DNA of 64,000 bases, from positions 1 through 64,000 of the forward strand of contig JALSJQ010000045.1 of the NCBI GenBank assembly GCA_026989275.1, read 5' to 3'. The position numbers and the translations under genes are program-made. A model generated the notes under the pieces. It made no database searches. It was not told the origin of the DNA and worked only from the letters and a program-made list of their open reading frames with translations. This document shows, one piece after another, positions 18,128-27,014 of this stretch; the first letter of the stretch is position 1; every line of letters starts with the position of its first letter. This DNA comes from Albidovulum sp. (GTDB lineage Bacteria; Pseudomonadota; Alphaproteobacteria; Rhodobacterales; Rhodobacteraceae).

Positions 18128-18565
18128 ATGCTCGTCAAGCAGATACTTGCCGCCAAGCCCAACGGGAACGAGGTGCTGACCATCGCGCCCGAGGCGACGC
18201 TCGCCGAAGCGGCGGCGCTTCTGGCCGCGCGGCGGATCGGTTCGCTGGTGGTCTCGGAAGACGGAACAACGCCGCTCGGCATTCTCTCGGAGCGCGACAT
18301 CGTGCGCGAGGTCGGCCGGCAGGGCAGTGCCTGCCTGGCGCGTTCGGTGGGCGAGATCATGACGCGCAAGGTCAGCACCACCCGTCCCGACGAGGATGCC
18401 GACAGCGTGCTGCGGAAGATGACCGAAGGCCGTTTCCGTCATCTGCCGGTGATGGAGGAGGGCCGCATGATCGGCCTGATCTCGATCGGCGACGTGGTCA
18501 AGGCCCGGATCGACGAGCTCGCGATGGAAAAGCAGGCTCTCGAGGGCATGATCATGGGGCATTGA
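18128..18565 (+). CDS. CBS-domain-pair protein
   Basis: A 145-residue protein made of two CBS domains (about residues 8-65 and 78-133; GRFRHLPVMEEGRMIGLISIGDVV is the typical second-domain end). Stand-alone CBS pairs usually bind adenosine nucleotides, SAM or NAD(H) and sense energy state. Many alphaproteobacteria have such an isolated protein, but its partner is not known. ATG at 18128 follows GGGAGGTTGCC. It converges on the gamma-carbonic anhydrase gene. Confidence 0.9.
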   Translation: MLVKQILAAKPNGNEVLTIAPEATLAEAAALLAARRIGSLVVSEDGTTPLGILSERDIVREVGRQGSACLARSVGEIMTRKVSTTRPDEDADSVLRKMTEGRFRHLPVMEEGRMIGLISIGDVVKARIDELAMEKQALEGMIMGH

Positions 18566-18658
18566 GGGTCGCACCGGAGCGTTCCCCGACACGCTCTGCA
18601 AGCGATGGCGGCCCTGCCCGCGTCGGGGGCCGCCCCGTGCTTCGGAGCCTCCGCGCCC

Positions 18659-19189
18659 TCAGCCCACCCGCACCAGGCCGGTGCGGAAGCGGCGGGCGTT
18701 TTCCCGATAATGGCGGGCCGATTCGCGGATGGCTTCGATGGCGGCGGCGTCGAGCGTGCGCACCACCTTCCCGGGCGCGCCGAGCACCAGCGAATTCGGT
18801 GGAATCTCCTTCCCTTCGGTCACCAGCGCGCCGGCGCCGATCAGGCAGTTCTCGCCGATCTTCGCGCCGTTGAGGATGATCGCCCCCATGCCGACGAGCA
18901 CGTTGTCGGCAATGGTGCAGCCGTGCAGCATCGCCTTGTGGCCGATGGTGCAGCCGGCACCCACCGTCAGCGGAAAGCCCATGTCGGTATGCATGACGGT
19001 GTTTTCCTGCACATTGGTGCCGGTGCCGATGCGAATCGGTTCGTTGTCGCCGCGCAGCGTGCAGCCGAACCAGACCGAGGCGCCGGTCTCGAGGATCACC
19101 TTGCCGATGAGATGGGCGTCGGGGGCGATCCAGACGTCGCCGTCCTCGGGCAGGGTCGGGGCGATGCCGTCGAGGGCATAAAGGGGCAT
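18659..19189 (-). CDS. Gamma-carbonic anhydrase family protein
   Basis: A 176-residue left-handed beta-helix protein made of hexapeptide repeats. It keeps the three zinc-ligand histidines of the Cam family: VMHTD, TIGHKAM and LHGCT in mid-protein. Such proteins form trimers; some hydrate CO2, while others (YrdA/PaaY types) have no proven activity. It follows gmk by 39 bp on the same strand, so the two are probably cotranscribed. The precise activity cannot be read from sequence. Confidence 0.93.
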   Translation of the reverse strand: MPLYALDGIAPTLPEDGDVWIAPDAHLIGKVILETGASVWFGCTLRGDNEPIRIGTGTNVQENTVMHTDMGFPLTVGAGCTIGHKAMLHGCTIADNVLVGMGAIILNGAKIGENCLIGAGALVTEGKEIPPNSLVLGAPGKVVRTLDAAAIEAIRESARHYRENARRFRTGLVRVG

Positions 19190-19228
19190 GGGCGTTCTCC
19201 CGGAAGGTTCCGGCGGACGGGGCTTTCG

Positions 19229-19924
19229 TCAGCCCCGTTGATAACCGGATTCGAATTCCTGCATCAACCGGCGCACATGATCGACGAGGCCCGGCCGGCG
19301 GCTCCGGCGCCAGCGCTCGGCGGTGATGATGGCCCTGAGGCGCTCGGCGGTGCAATCGACATCGTCATTGACGAGAACGTAATCGTATTCGGCCCAGTGG
19401 CTGATCTCTTCATGGGCCTTGGCCATGCGGCGGACGATCACCTCCTCCGCGTCCTGTCCGCGGCCGCGCAGCCGCTCTTCGAGCGCGGCGATCGAGGGCG
19501 GCAGGATGAAGATCGACACCACGTCGTCGGCCAGATCGGAATTGCGGATCTGCTGCCCGCCCTGCCAGTCGATGTCGAACAGGATGTCGCGCCCTTCCTC
19601 GATCGCCTCGAGCACCTGGGCACGCGGCGTGCCGTAATGATTGCCGAAGACCTCGGCATGTTCGAGCAGTTCTCCGTCCGCGGCCATGCGGGCGAAGGTC
19701 GCCCGGTCGATGAAATGGTAATCGACCCCGTGAACCTCCCCCGGCCGCGGCGGCCGGGTGGTGACGGAGACCGAGAAGCGGATCGCCGGATCCCATTCCA
19801 TCAGCCGGCGTGCGAGGGTGGACTTGCCGGCGCCCGACGGCGAGGAAATGATGATGAGGAGCCCCCGGCGCGCCGGATCGCCGGGGCGGTCGTGGAGGCA
19901 GGGCGCCTCGGTTTCGGCCGACAT
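19229..19924 (-). CDS. gmk: Guanylate kinase
   Basis: A 231-residue enzyme that phosphorylates GMP to GDP. The P-loop [10 protein letters not shown] lies near residue 28, followed by the GMP-binding [19 protein letters not shown] segment and the [11 protein letters not shown] motif. The ATG at 19924 has an AGGGGAG site at the right spacing. The frame stays open a further 345 bp upstream but without family similarity. The first 20 residues are a short extension typical of alphaproteobacterial versions. Confidence 0.96.
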   Translation of the reverse strand: MSAETEAPCLHDRPGDPARRGLLIIISSPSGAGKSTLARRLMEWDPAIRFSVSVTTRPPRPGEVHGVDYHFIDRATFARMAADGELLEHAEVFGNHYGTPRAQVLEAIEEGRDILFDIDWQGGQQIRNSDLADDVVSIFILPPSIAALEERLRGRGQDAEEVIVRRMAKAHEEISHWAEYDYVLVNDDVDCTAERLRAIITAERWRRSRRPGLVDHVRRLMQEFESGYQRG

Positions 19925-20362
19925 GGCATTTCTCCCCTGACTGGCATCGGCGGGGCAGCCGGGCACGCATGGCCCGCCCCTTGCCGATGGCGGGCGCATC
20001 TTGTCGATCGGGGCGGCGAGGTCAAGGGAGGGCCGGGGTCCGCCACCTTCGGCGGCATGCAGGGGCATGCGGAATGCGGGCATGCGCGGGAGCGTCGGCG
20101 GGGGGCGGCCCGGGGCATGTTGCCGGCGACAGGAACCGCTCTTGCGCTTCCCGAACATGCGAAGACGAGAGGTTGGCGCGCCCCGGGGCATGCGGATGAA
20201 CGCGGTACGCTCGGAGAAAGGCAGGTCCGCCGACGGCCCTTTCCCGCAGTCTTTCGGAAAAGGCGGCAAAAATTGTCGGCATCGTTAACACTTGATTAAG
20301 CATTTTGCGGCAGCTTGCGCGCAACAGGCCGGGCCATGACCGGAAGGCGAGGGAGAGAGACG
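19925..20362. promoter_or_regulatory. Divergent gmk / PAS_5 intergenic region
   Basis: This 438-bp stretch between divergent genes has no credible coding sequence. Most of it is GC-rich, but 20258-20311 is clearly AT-richer and should hold the promoter of the PAS_5 gene, including the CtrA-type box at 20285-20299. Confidence 0.6.
20285..20299 (+). promoter_or_regulatory. CtrA-type binding site (TTAA-N7-TTAA)
   Basis: TTAACACTTGATTAA is an exact match to the full CtrA recognition sequence TTAA-N7-TTAA. It lies 63 bp upstream of the ATG of the PAS_5 gene, in an AT-rich island where a promoter is expected. TTAA is uncommon in this GC-rich window, which makes the exact spacing more telling. Confidence 0.65.
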
Positions 20363-21127
20363 ATGGGGCGCCGTGCGATCCGCCGACTGTTCGATTACTG
20401 GGAAGAATTGCGGGCCGGCCGGCCGGCGCCGACGCGTTCCGAGATCGACCCCGCCGCCTTCGAGGACGTGCTCGAGCACGCCTTCCTGCTCGAGGCGGCA
20501 GCTCCCGGCAACATCCGCTTCCGCCTCGCCGGACTCGGCCTGTGCACGTTGATGGGGATGGAAGTGCGGGGAATGACGCCGCTTTCGCTCTTCACGCTCG
20601 AAGCGCGCCCCCGCGTCGCGGCACTGATGAACCGGGTTTTCGGGGCCGAGGCCTTCGTCGATCTGGAGATGGTGGCCCGTGAGGAGGGCAAGCCGCGTCT
20701 CGAGGCGCAGATGATCCTCCTGCCGGTCCAGAGCGATACCGGCGTCTTCGATCGGGCGCTGGGCTGTCTGGTGACGCAGGGCGAGATCGGTGCGTCGCCG
20801 CGGCGCTTCTCCCTCGAGAAGGGGCGGGCGACGCGCATCATTGCCTGCCATCCCCCGGCGCCGCCGCGCTGGCGCAGCGCACCGATCGCGGGCTTCGCGG
20901 CGCCGCCCGCTCCCGGTTTCGACATCGGTGACGGGGCGGTGCCGGGTCGCACCTCCCTTGTCGGCGCGGACCCTGTCGCCGAGCGCCTCCGCCGTGCGCG
21001 GCTCAGGGCCGAGGCGCTGGCTCTCACCCGCCGGCACGCTGCCGAGCGCCGGGCCGACTGGGGCCGCGCCGGCGGCGCGCCCGCTCCCCGTCTGCGCCTC
21101 GTGGTGGACAACGGAAAGCGCGGCTGA
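20363..21127 (+). CDS. PAS_5 (DUF1457) domain protein
   Basis: A 254-residue protein with a PAS_5-type domain over about residues 5-155: RAIRRLFDYWEELRAGRPAP, IRFRLAGLGLCTLMGMEVRG and PRLEAQMILLPV are typical pieces. The last hundred residues are Pro/Ala/Arg-rich and probably disordered. There is no output domain, so it may act by protein-protein contact. The Caulobacter protein MopJ is a single-domain PAS protein that acts in cell-cycle control; whether this is its counterpart is an inference. ATG at 20363 follows a GAGGGAGAGAGA site. The CtrA-type box 63 bp upstream suggests cell-cycle control. The 3' end carries a tandem 29-bp duplication. Confidence 0.85.
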   Translation: MGRRAIRRLFDYWEELRAGRPAPTRSEIDPAAFEDVLEHAFLLEAAAPGNIRFRLAGLGLCTLMGMEVRGMTPLSLFTLEARPRVAALMNRVFGAEAFVDLEMVAREEGKPRLEAQMILLPVQSDTGVFDRALGCLVTQGEIGASPRRFSLEKGRATRIIACHPPAPPRWRSAPIAGFAAPPAPGFDIGDGAVPGRTSLVGADPVAERLRRARLRAEALALTRRHAAERRADWGRAGGAPAPRLRLVVDNGKRG

Positions 21128-21162
21128 AGGGGATGGACAACGGGAAAGGTCGCTGAAGGGGA
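21105..21162 (+). repeat. Tandem 29-bp duplication spanning the PAS_5 gene stop
   Basis: Bases 21105-21133 (starting TGGACAACGG and ending GCTGAAGGGGA) are repeated at 21134-21162 with 24 of 29 positions identical. The first copy holds the last codons and stop of the PAS_5 gene; the second is non-coding and keeps the TGA. Confidence 0.75.
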
Positions 21163-21268
21163 GGCGTGTCGGCAGGGGCCTCCCCGGCCCTGTCGGAAGC
21201 GAGTGTTTCCGATGGGCGCCCCGTGCCGCTGTTCCCGGCCCGATCCGTCGCGGCCCCGCGTCCCGCCT

Positions 21269-22645
21269 TCAGACGGCGAGGCGGGCTTTTCCGTTGTCCT
21301 TGCCGAGCTCCTCGGCGACGAGGAAGGCCAGCTCCAGCGCCTGGGAGGCGTTGAGCCGCGGGTCGCAGGCGGTGTGATAGCGGCTCGAGAGATCCTCCTC
21401 GCTCACCGCCCGCACCCCGCCGGTGCATTCGGTGACGTCCTTGCCGGTCATCTCGAAATGCACCCCGCCGGGATAGGTGCCCTCGGCGCGGTGGATGGCG
21501 AAGAATTCCTGCACCTCGCGCAGCACCGCATCGAAGGGGCGGGTCTTGAAGCCCGAGGCCGACTTGATGGTGTTGCCATGCATCGGATCGCAAGACCAGA
21601 CCACCGTCCGCCCTTCGCGTTCGACGGCGCGGATGAGCCGCGGCAGGTGGTCGCCGACCTTGCCGGCCCCGAAGCGGGTGATGAGTGTGAGCCGCCCGGG
21701 CTCGTTCCCGGGGTTGAGGATGTCGATCAGCTTCAGAAGCTCGTCCTCGGTGATCGAGGGGCCGCATTTGAGGCCGATCGGGTTCTGCACGCCGCGGCAG
21801 AACTCGACATGGGCGCCGTCGGGCTGGCGCGTGCGGTCGCCGATCCACAGCATGTGCCCCGAGCCGGCGATGGGCAGCCCGGTGGTCGAATCGATCCGGC
21901 AGAGCGCTTCCTCGTATTCGAGCAGCAGCGCCTCGTGGGAAGTGTAGAACTCGACCGTCCGCAGCTTGGTCGATGTGTCGGGGTTGACCCCGGCGGCCGA
22001 CATGAATTCGAGCGCATCCGAGATGCGGTTGGCGATGGCGCGGTAACGTTCGGCCTCGGGGCCTTCGGTGAAGCCGAGCGTCCAGGAATGCACCTCGTGG
22101 ATGTCGGCATAGCCGCCGGTCGAGAAGGCCCTGAGCAGGTTGAGCGAGGCGGCGGCCTGGGTGTAGGCCCTCAGCATCCGCTCCGGGTCCGGTCGGCGCG
22201 CCTCCGGGGTCGGGGAGATGTCGTTGATGATGTCGCCGCGATAGGAGGGCAGCTCCATGTCGCCGATCTTCTCGGTGGGGGAGGAACGCGGCTTGGCGAA
22301 CTGCCCGGCGATGCGACCGACCTTCACCACCGGCTTCTTGGCGCCGTAGGTCAGCACCACCGCCATCTGGAGAAGGACGCGGAAGGTGTCGCGAATGGTA
22401 TCGGCATTGAACTCGGCGAAGCTTTCGGCGCAGTCTCCGCCCTGCAGCAGGAACGACTTTCCTTCGGCCACCTCGCCGAGGCGCCGCTTGAGCCGTCGCG
22501 CCTCGCCGGCGAAGACGAGGGGCGGCAGCCTGCGCAGCTCGGCCTCGACCCGCTCGAGGGCCGCCTTGTCGGGATAGTCGGGCATCTGCACCCGCGGCTT
22601 TGCCCGCCAGCTCGATCTCGACCAGTCCTTGGCCATGTCATGCAT
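21269..22645 (-). CDS. Class II 3-deoxy-7-phosphoheptulonate synthase (DAHP synthase)
   Basis: A 458-residue plant/mycobacterial-type (class II) DAHP synthase, joining phosphoenolpyruvate and erythrose 4-phosphate as the first shikimate step. Diagnostic stretches are [13 protein letters not shown] (about residue 68), [14 protein letters not shown] and [10 protein letters not shown], then [12 protein letters not shown] and [15 protein letters not shown] near the C-terminus, including metal-ligand residues. ATG codons at 22645 and 22636 are both possible; an AAGGAT site favours the first or lies a little far from the second. Single gene with no aromatic-pathway neighbours; regulation is not evident. 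Confidence 0.96.
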   Translation of the reverse strand: MHDMAKDWSRSSWRAKPRVQMPDYPDKAALERVEAELRRLPPLVFAGEARRLKRRLGEVAEGKSFLLQGGDCAESFAEFNADTIRDTFRVLLQMAVVLTYGAKKPVVKVGRIAGQFAKPRSSPTEKIGDMELPSYRGDIINDISPTPEARRPDPERMLRAYTQAAASLNLLRAFSTGGYADIHEVHSWTLGFTEGPEAERYRAIANRISDALEFMSAAGVNPDTSTKLRTVEFYTSHEALLLEYEEALCRIDSTTGLPIAGSGHMLWIGDRTRQPDGAHVEFCRGVQNPIGLKCGPSITEDELLKLIDILNPGNEPGRLTLITRFGAGKVGDHLPRLIRAVEREGRTVVWSCDPMHGNTIKSASGFKTRPFDAVLREVQEFFAIHRAEGTYPGGVHFEMTGKDVTECTGGVRAVSEEDLSSRYHTACDPRLNASQALELAFLVAEELGKDNGKARLAV

Positions 22646-22836
22646 CCTTCATCGGTAAGCGTGCCTCGGGTTATAGCGCATGGGGGCGGGGCGACAAGGG
22701 CATCGGGGCCGGGAATGCGTCCTGTGGATCCGGCCTTCGGTAGCGGCCCGAAAGAGCGGGAGGGGCGTGCCACGAAGCGAAGCGGCGGGTCGGGAAGACC
22801 CCGGCCCGCCGCGCCATGCGGAGAATTCCGGTCCGC

Positions 22837-24015
22837 TCAGGAATTCAGGTCATAGCCCCGCTCGCCGTGAACCGCGAGGTCGAGACCGGCGATCTCGGTC
22901 TCGGAATCGACCCGCATCGGCACGATCCGGCCGCTGATCCGGGCGATGATCCAGGTGGCGAGAAAGGTGAATAGACCGACGATGACGAGCGCCCCGATCT
23001 GGGCGGTCCAGCTGCCGGCCCCGAGAAGGGCGATCATGAGCGTTCCGAAGATGCCGCCGACGCCATGAACGGCGAACACGTCGAGCGTGTCGTCGATCTT
23101 CAGCCGGCCTCGCACGAAGTTCACCGCTTCCTGGCAGAGCACGCCGGCGACAAGGCCGATGACGAGAGCCGCCACCGGGCCGACATAACCCGAGGCCGGG
23201 GTGATCGAGGCCAGTCCGGCGATGGTGCCGGTCACGAGGCCGACCATCGAGGCCTTGCCATGCTTGACCCGCTCCCACAGCGCCCAGGAGAGCGAGGCGG
23301 CGGCGGCCGAGATGTGGGTGACGGCGAGCGCCGAGGCCGCGGTGGCGTCGGCCGCGAGCGCCGAGCCGCCGTTGAAGCCGAACCAGCCGACCCAGAGCAT
23401 CCCGGCCCCCATCATCACGTAGCCCGGATTGTGGGGCGGCACGTTGCGTTCGTGCCGCGGCCCGAGCAGCATCGCCACCACCAGCGCGGCGATGCCGGCC
23501 GTCTCGTGGACGACGATGCCGCCGGCAAAGTCCTTCGTGCCGACCGTGCCGAAGATCCCGCCGTCGGAAAGGGCGCCGCCGCCCCAGATCCAGTGGGCGA
23601 CCGGCGCATAGACGAGCAGCATCCACAGCGACGAGAACAGCAGCACGAAACCATAGCCGACCCGCTCGACATAGGCGCCGACGATCAGCGCCGGGGTGAT
23701 GACGGCAAAGGTCATCTGGAAGGCGAAGAACAGGATCTCGGGCAGCGTGCCGGAGAGGCTTTCGGGCGTCGCTCCGAGAAGAAATGCCCTGGAGAGACCG
23801 CCCCACCACGGATCGGCCGTGCCGAAGGCGATGGAGTAGCCCGCCGCGAGCCAGAGAACGCTCATCAGCGCGGCGAGCGAGAAGACATGCATGAAGACGC
23901 TGAGCACGTTGCGCGCCCGCACGAGACCGCCATAGAAGAGCGCCAGCCCCGGCAGCGACATGAGGAGAACCAGCGCGGTGGCCGTCAGGATCCACGCGAC
24001 ATCAGCTCCGACCAT
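22837..24015 (-). CDS. amtB: Ammonium transporter AmtB
   Basis: A 392-residue Amt/MEP/Rh channel with 11 predicted membrane helices. It has the twin pore histidines, His170 in VVHETAG and His317 in FAVHGVGG, and the family segment DFAGGIVVHETAGIAALV. It brings ammonium into the cell when nitrogen is scarce. The protein starts directly with the first membrane helix, so no cleaved signal is expected. The ATG at 24015 was chosen because sequence upstream of it is Arg-rich and unlike the family. There is no glnK next to it, unlike in most bacteria. The upstream region has an NtrC-like site and nested inverted repeats. Confidence 0.96.
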   Translation of the reverse strand: MVGADVAWILTATALVLLMSLPGLALFYGGLVRARNVLSVFMHVFSLAALMSVLWLAAGYSIAFGTADPWWGGLSRAFLLGATPESLSGTLPEILFFAFQMTFAVITPALIVGAYVERVGYGFVLLFSSLWMLLVYAPVAHWIWGGGALSDGGIFGTVGTKDFAGGIVVHETAGIAALVVAMLLGPRHERNVPPHNPGYVMMGAGMLWVGWFGFNGGSALAADATAASALAVTHISAAAASLSWALWERVKHGKASMVGLVTGTIAGLASITPASGYVGPVAALVIGLVAGVLCQEAVNFVRGRLKIDDTLDVFAVHGVGGIFGTLMIALLGAGSWTAQIGALVIVGLFTFLATWIIARISGRIVPMRVDSETEIAGLDLAVHGERGYDLNS

Positions 24016-24174
24016 TTCCCCGTCCTTTCTCCGAAATCTTCCGAAGTGCCTGCCTCGCCACGCCCGAGGCGCGGGAGGGCAGCCGATCATGGCACGGTTC
24101 GGAGCGCCCGGGCCTGCCCTCCGTCAAGGCATCCCTGCCTTATTTACGGGCACGGCATGAAGAAAACAGGCGCA

Positions 24175-24246
24175 ATGCCCGCATAGAGGGCAGTCATGCA
24201 CCGATTTTGAGCAGATGCTGTCTGCCGCCTGTGCGGGCATCGGTGC
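24175..24246 (-). promoter_or_regulatory. Structured region upstream of amtB with NtrC-like site
   Basis: TGCACC-GATTT-TGAGCA at 24197-24213 matches the NtrC consensus TGCACC-N5-GGTGCA at 10 of 12 fixed positions. Two inverted repeats overlap it: ATGCCCGCA (24175-24183) with TGCGGGCAT (24232-24240), and GCACCGAT (24198-24205) with ATCGGTGC (24239-24246). The region lies 160-231 bp upstream of amtB and just after cinA, so part of it could also serve to end cinA transcription. Confidence 0.5.
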
Positions 24247-24272
24247 CCCTTTTTCGGGCGCGGGCCGGGTGG

Positions 24273-24791
24273 TCAGGCCTCCCGCGCCTGCTCGAGGAGC
24301 GCCCGCAGGGCGTGGCCGAGGGCCGCGAGGCGAACGTTCGATCGGCCGATCGGGCCGAAATCGACGGTTTCGGTCAGCACCGGAACCTCGCCGAGAGGGG
24401 AATCGGGCCCGCGCCGCCGCGCATGGCCGAAGCATACCCGTCCTTCGGGCTTGTGCTCCGAGCCGCCGGGTCCGGCGATGCCGGTGATCGCGACGGCGAG
24501 GTGGGCGCGGGAGCGGGCGAGGGCGCCCAGCGCCATCTCGCGCGCGGTCTCTTCCGAAACCGCCCCGTGGCGGGCAAGGGTGGCGGCCCGCACGCCGAGC
24601 AGTTCTTCCTTGGCGCTGTTGGCGTAGGTGACGAAGCCACGCTCGAAGACCTGCGACGCTCCGGGAATCTCGGTGATCGCTCCGGCGAGAAGCCCGCCGG
24701 TGCAGCTTTCCGCCGTCACCACGCGAAGCTCCCTTTCGCGGCAGTGCCCGAGCAGCTGGCGCACGAGGTCGAGAATGTCGTTGCTGAACAT
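24273..24791 (-). CDS. pncC: CinA C-terminal-type nicotinamide-nucleotide amidohydrolase
   Basis: A 172-residue stand-alone CinA C-terminal domain: TAESCTGGLLAGAITEIPGAS near residue 25-45 and AITGIAGPGG near 100 are the signature motifs. The family deamidates nicotinamide mononucleotide in pyridine-nucleotide recycling. The COG1058 domain of full CinA is absent, as is common in proteobacteria. ATG at 24791 follows a GGAGGAGATCC site. It lies on the same strand after pgpA and ispDF, a conserved alphaproteobacterial neighbourhood. Confidence 0.93.
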   Translation of the reverse strand: MFSNDILDLVRQLLGHCRERELRVVTAESCTGGLLAGAITEIPGASQVFERGFVTYANSAKEELLGVRAATLARHGAVSEETAREMALGALARSRAHLAVAITGIAGPGGSEHKPEGRVCFGHARRRGPDSPLGEVPVLTETVDFGPIGRSNVRLAALGHALRALLEQAREA

Positions 24792-24903
24792 GGGATCTCC
24801 TCCGGCGGACGAACCGGCCGGGCATCGGCCGGGCCGGGGCCATTCTGCCTTTCCTTCGCCTGCCGGCCAAGCCGATACGGGCGCCGTTTCCGGGGGAGGG
24901 ATG

Positions 24904-25404
24904 TCAGATCATGCCGTGGGCGAGGGCGCCGGCAATGCCGACGAGGAGCGCGGCCCAGAGCCCCGCGAGCACGTCGTCGAGCATCACTCCGAGCGCGGTG
25001 CCGCGCCGGTCGGCCCAACCCACGGGCCAGGGCTTCCAGATGTCGAACAGGCGGAAGGTCACGAAGCCGCCGACCCAGCCCGGCCAGGGGAAGATCACCG
25101 GATCGACTCCGGCGTGCCACAGCCCGGCCGAGAGCGGAAAGAGCGCGATCCACTGGCCGACGACTTCGTCCACCACCACTTCCGACGGGTCCTTGTCTTC
25201 GCTCTCGTCGATGACGATGGCGGTGGCCCGCCAGCCGAGCAGGAAGAGCACCACCGTTGCGGCGGCGAGCAGCGGAAAGCCGCCGGCCATGTGCAGGAGC
25301 CAGGCCAGCGGAATGGCGCCGGCCGATCCCCATGTGCCCGGCGCCAGCGGCAGCCGGCCGAGATGTGCGAAGGTGGCGATGAAGCGGGCGAGGGCAGGGG
25401 GCAT
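24904..25404 (-). CDS. pgpA: Phosphatidylglycerophosphatase A
   Basis: A 166-residue membrane protein of the PgpA family, which removes phosphate from phosphatidylglycerophosphate to give phosphatidylglycerol. Motifs include LGRLPLAPGTWGSAG at residue 14 onward, then DESEDKDPSEVVVDEVVGQW with the acidic metal-binding residues, and LGVMLDDVLAGL. The ATG at 25404 gives a normal length. The frame also has an ATG at 25527, 8 bp after ispDF, which would add 41 residues not typical of the family, so the start is uncertain. Same-strand neighbours suggest an ispDF-pgpA-pncC transcription unit. Confidence 0.9.
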   Translation of the reverse strand: MPPALARFIATFAHLGRLPLAPGTWGSAGAIPLAWLLHMAGGFPLLAAATVVLFLLGWRATAIVIDESEDKDPSEVVVDEVVGQWIALFPLSAGLWHAGVDPVIFPWPGWVGGFVTFRLFDIWKPWPVGWADRRGTALGVMLDDVLAGLWAALLVGIAGALAHGMI

Positions 25405-25535
25405 GGCGTTTCCGTCGGTGGTTCCGGGTTCGATGTGCTTGATGGCGGCTCCGGTGCCGACCGGCAAGGGGGCGTTGATGCCGACACGGGCGTTGCGCGG
25501 GCCGGAGGGAGGGGCGGATTGCCGCATGTCGGCGA

Positions 25536-26768
25536 TCAGCGCCGCGTCAGTAGCGCGGTCGCCATGGCGGCGATTCCCTCGCGCCGGCCGGTGAAGCCGA
25601 GCCCTTCCGACGTGGTGGCCTTGACCGAGACCTGTTCGGGAGAGATGGCGCAGATCGCGGCGATGCGTGCGGCCATGGCGGCGGCGTGGGGGCCGATCTT
25701 CGGCGCCTCGGCGATCACCGTCACGTCGAGATTGGCGATCTCGTGGCCGCGCTCGCGGGCGAGCCGGGCGGCGTGTTCGAGGAAGACGTCCGAGGCCGCC
25801 CCCTTCCAGCGCGGATCGGAAGGGGGGAAATGCCGGCCGATGTCGCCCTCGGCCAGGGCGCCGTAGAGGGCATCGGCCAGCGCGTGGAGCACGACATCGG
25901 CATCGGAATGACCGGCCAGGCCCCGTTCGTGGGGGATGGCGATGCCGCCGAGGACCACGTGATCGCCCGTGGTGAAGGCGTGGACATCGAAGCCGTGGCC
26001 AAGACGCAGCGCGGGGCGCATGGGCGTTTCCTCCCCAGGAGATGGGCGATCCTGTGCCGCGCCGTCCCCGCGCGCGGCGAGAATGCGGGCGGCACGGACG
26101 AAATCGGCCGGATGGGTGATCTTGATGTTGTCCTCGTCGCCCGGGACGATGGCGACCTCGAGGCCGTGGGCGCGGGCGACGGCCACATCGTCGGCCGCCA
26201 TGGGGTCGGCATGGGCGCGGTGGGCGGCGAGGATGGCGGGGAAGACGAAGGCCTGGGGTGTCTGGGCACGGAAGAGCCCCGCGCGCGGCATGCTCGCCGC
26301 CACGCGCCCTTTCTCGCCGCGCCAGAGCGCATCGGTCACCGGCAGGGCCGGGGCGGCGGCCGGCCCCTTCAGAAGGGCCGCCCGCAACGCCGCGATCATC
26401 TCGCGGCTGACGAAGGGACGCGCCCCGTCATGGATGAAGACGTGGGTCGGCGGCACGGGCTCCGCCGCCAGCGCCTCGAGCGCGGCCTTCACCGACAGCG
26501 CCCGCTCGGCCCCCCCCGCGACGATCAGCGGAACGATGTCTGCGGGCAGGTGCGGCAGCACCGCCGCTTCGAGGCGGGCGCGGTCTTCGGGGCGGATGAC
26601 GAGCACGAGCCGCGGTGCCGGCCGGCCGAAGGCGGAAAGGAGGCTGTCGATCGCGTGAGAGAGCACCGGCCGACCGCCGAGATCGGCACACTGTTTCGGC
26701 ACCGCTCCGCCCGCGCGGCGGCCCCGCCCGGCCGCGAGCACCACCAGCGCTTCCTTTCTTTCCGCCAT
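25536..26768 (-). CDS. ispDF: Bifunctional IspD/IspF isoprenoid biosynthesis enzyme
   Basis: A 410-residue fusion. Residues 1 to about 235 are 2-C-methyl-D-erythritol 4-phosphate cytidylyltransferase ([17 protein letters not shown] with the CTP-binding loop; [12 protein letters not shown]). From about 250 onward it is 2-C-methyl-D-erythritol 2,4-cyclodiphosphate synthase (GHGFDVHAF with zinc ligands, [19 protein letters not shown], and [13 protein letters not shown]). Together they carry out steps 3 and 5 of the MEP pathway. The fusion is standard in alphaproteobacteria. ATG at 26768 was chosen because the domain begins there; an upstream in-frame ATG at 26840 adds 24 non-conserved residues. 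Confidence 0.96.
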   Translation of the reverse strand: MAERKEALVVLAAGRGRRAGGAVPKQCADLGGRPVLSHAIDSLLSAFGRPAPRLVLVIRPEDRARLEAAVLPHLPADIVPLIVAGGAERALSVKAALEALAAEPVPPTHVFIHDGARPFVSREMIAALRAALLKGPAAAPALPVTDALWRGEKGRVAASMPRAGLFRAQTPQAFVFPAILAAHRAHADPMAADDVAVARAHGLEVAIVPGDEDNIKITHPADFVRAARILAARGDGAAQDRPSPGEETPMRPALRLGHGFDVHAFTTGDHVVLGGIAIPHERGLAGHSDADVVLHALADALYGALAEGDIGRHFPPSDPRWKGAASDVFLEHAARLARERGHEIANLDVTVIAEAPKIGPHAAAMAARIAAICAISPEQVSVKATTSEGLGFTGRREGIAAMATALLTRR

Positions 26769-26883
26769 CACCCGGCCTCTTTCGCCGACATTGTGCGCCC
26801 CCCATATCGAACAAAAGCGCGCGATAGGCAAACAGGCCACCCCATCGGCATCCTTCCTTGCAGCGCGGCGCCTGGCGGCCTAG

Positions 26884-26911
26884 ATGCAGGAAATGCATAT
26901 TATGAAGTCAA
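26884..26911. promoter_or_regulatory. AT-rich divergent promoter region of ispDF and dusB
   Basis: An AT-rich island (about 26881-26925) lies between ispDF and dusB. On the minus strand TTGACT (26906-26911) and TGCATC (26883-26888) are 17 bp apart and could drive ispDF. On the plus strand TATTAT (26898-26903) is a possible -10. ATGCA-GGAAA-TGCAT (26884-26898) is a perfect short inverted repeat that could bind a regulator. Confidence 0.4.
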
Positions 26912-27014
26912 TAACGATGGGTTGTGCCCATAAAGCGGGCAGAAGAACGCCGGCCGGGGCGGCTTGCCGCGCCCTGCCATTGTCTCCTGCCCGAAAAGGG
27001 AGCAGCTTCGAGCC

